Translations under genes and position numbers: made by a program
Shown here: one piece after another, positions 62,960 through 64,000 of the stretch
Layout of the letters: each line of letters opens with the position of its first letter
Position numbering within the stretch: position 1 is the stretch's first letter
Notes under the pieces: generated by a model
What the model saw: the letters and a program-made list of their open reading frames with translations, nothing else
Database searches by the model: none
What the model was told of the DNA's origin: nothing
Origin: Robertkochia solimangrovi
Lineage (GTDB): Bacteria; Bacteroidota; Bacteroidia; Flavobacteriales; Flavobacteriaceae
Assembly: GCF_007279655.1 (NCBI RefSeq)
Contig: NZ_QKWN01000009.1
Location: 1 to 64,000 of the forward strand
Direction of reading: 5' to 3'
Length of the DNA stretch: 64,000 bases

Positions 62960-62962
62960 AAT
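62931..62962. terminator. 32-base perfect palindrome, probable bidirectional terminator
   Basis: ATTTTATTCAAACTTT and its exact complement meet without spacer, overlapping the end of the MORN-like remnant. The outer T and A runs suit termination on both strands. 62963-63407 shows no gene. Confidence 0.6.
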
Positions 62963-63407
62963 GCCGTAGGCTAGTAATAGTTCTAATATAGCAACTATTA
63001 TATTTATAATTCTATTTGCATATTTTCCAAATATAAATTTTAAAACAGAATAGGTGAAAGGATTAAATAATGGTACTAATTTGGACCCTTTAGATTCAAA
63101 TCTAAGCTAGCACTAAGATTATAAAAATAACATTTTTTCTTGTTGATACAACTGTCTTCTTTTAGCTAAGGTTTGTCGTTTAATAATTGCTCTTTGTTCT
63201 AAAATATTATCAGTTCTCCCTAAAATATTCTGGTCAATTTTCTTTACTCAATTATAATTGATCTGCACATTAAACCAGTAATAAATAAAGCTAAATATCT
63301 CCTCATTATTTAATGCCTATGTAATTGATTTTTAGTATCTTACTGCTTGGAGACAATTCATATATAGAATTGTAAATTTTACATTATCATCTAAAATCAG
63401 AATCATT

Positions 63408-64000
63408 ATGAAAAATCTGTTTTCAATTGCCTTTTTAGTCTTAATACTTGTGTCTTGCAAAAGCAAGGACGAAAAGGTTACCACCTCTGATGAACCTAAT
63501 AATTCCAATCAAACCATTTATTTCGGTGGGGATATTTTGACAATGGAGGGGGACCAACCTCAATATGTTGAAGCAGTAGTATCAGAAAATGGAAAAATTG
63601 TTTTTGTTGGAACCAAAGAAGAAGCAATGTCTAAATACAAAGCCAACGAAGTAGACCTCTCAGGTAAAACGATGGTTCCCGGTTTTGTAGATGGCCATGG
63701 ACACTTCTACAATGTAGGTTTTGCGAGACAGGTAGCAAATTTACTCCCCCCTCCTGATGGTCCGTGTCACAATGTTCAATCGGTAATAGAAACTATGAAC
63801 GAATGGAAAGAAACCGATGATGGAAAATTTGTTTTTGAGACATTTGGTTATTTAATCGGACATGGATATGACGATTCTCAGCTAGAGGAAAAGGATCATC
63901 CAAAGGCAACCGATCTGGACAAGATAAGTTCTGAATTTCCGGTAATGTTGATTCATCAATCTGAACATTTAGGGGTATTGAACACTAAAGCTTTGGAAAT
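63408..64000 (+). CDS. Amidohydrolase (YtcJ-like) lipoprotein, partial
   Basis: The first 197 residues of a gene cut by the window edge. A lipoprotein signal (LILVSC) is followed by the amidohydrolase-3 start: IYFGGDILTMEGDQPQYVEA, then MVPGFVDGHGHFYNVG with the HxH metal motif. Such enzymes hydrolyse amides or cyclic imides with a metal. It differs from the amidohydrolase at 47267. Start at the ATG at 63408. Confidence 0.85.
   Translation, partial: MKNLFSIAFLVLILVSCKSKDEKVTTSDEPNNSNQTIYFGGDILTMEGDQPQYVEAVVSENGKIVFVGTKEEAMSKYKANEVDLSGKTMVPGFVDGHGHFYNVGFARQVANLLPPPDGPCHNVQSVIETMNEWKETDDGKFVFETFGYLIGHGYDDSQLEEKDHPKATDLDKISSEFPVMLIHQSEHLGVLNTKALE

Overview
The window looks like a chromosome segment of a marine-type Flavobacteriaceae bacterium (Bacteroidota). 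The evidence is an ECF sigma / FecR / SusC / SusD unit, flavobacterial promoters of the TTTG...TAnnTTTG type, many short-signal lipoproteins, LytTR two-component genes, DUF6090 and DUF6624 proteins, and almost no Shine-Dalgarno sequences. No rRNA gene, complete tRNA gene or CRISPR array was seen. The last gene is cut by the window edge.

Layout. Positions 1-42.6 kb are an ordinary, moderately AT-rich chromosomal part: a cell-wall amidase-like protein, a secreted thioredoxin, a deletion scar joining an AraC regulator to a GH2 glycosidase, a SufR-like regulator divergent from a Mn-type superoxide dismutase, a Tat-type NAD-dependent epimerase, a secreted trypsin-like protease, an aldo/keto reductase with a Crp/Fnr regulator, a MarR-led run with three penicillin-binding-protein-like serine hydrolases (11-16 kb), a DUF3604 protein, an M28 peptidase, transporters, a LytS/LytTR pair, an S41 peptidase, and a complete SusC/SusD uptake operon with divergent ECF sigma factor and a TlpA/DUF3738 protein (33-41 kb). 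Positions 42.6-51 kb are more AT-rich and hold solitary genes (two DUF6090 paralogues, an NTF2-like protein, a CPBP protease, an amidohydrolase, a fourth serine hydrolase) plus decayed genes.

Positions about 52-62 kb are the most unusual part. This is an array of short, unrelated, AT-rich genes, each separated by long, partly self-complementary intergenic repeats of a few families (named A, B, C and D here). The few bases before each gene (GTT, seven variable bases, then AATTTGARAAA or similar) are complementary to the bases just after the stop codon of the same gene, and this complementary sequence differs from gene to gene. That is the pattern expected of integron-like gene cassettes. No integron integrase is visible; only decayed tyrosine recombinases lie inside the array (56.4 kb) and at its right end (61.9-62.5 kb). 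The right-hand remnant is followed by a sequence resembling a tRNA 3' end, a candidate attachment-site scar. Array cargo includes a GIY-YIG nuclease fused to a PUA/EVE-like domain, a membrane-bound XRE regulator, a Zn-protease lipoprotein, a DUF6438 lipoprotein and several small membrane proteins. Outside the array the window ends with a MORN-like remnant and the start of an amidohydrolase lipoprotein.
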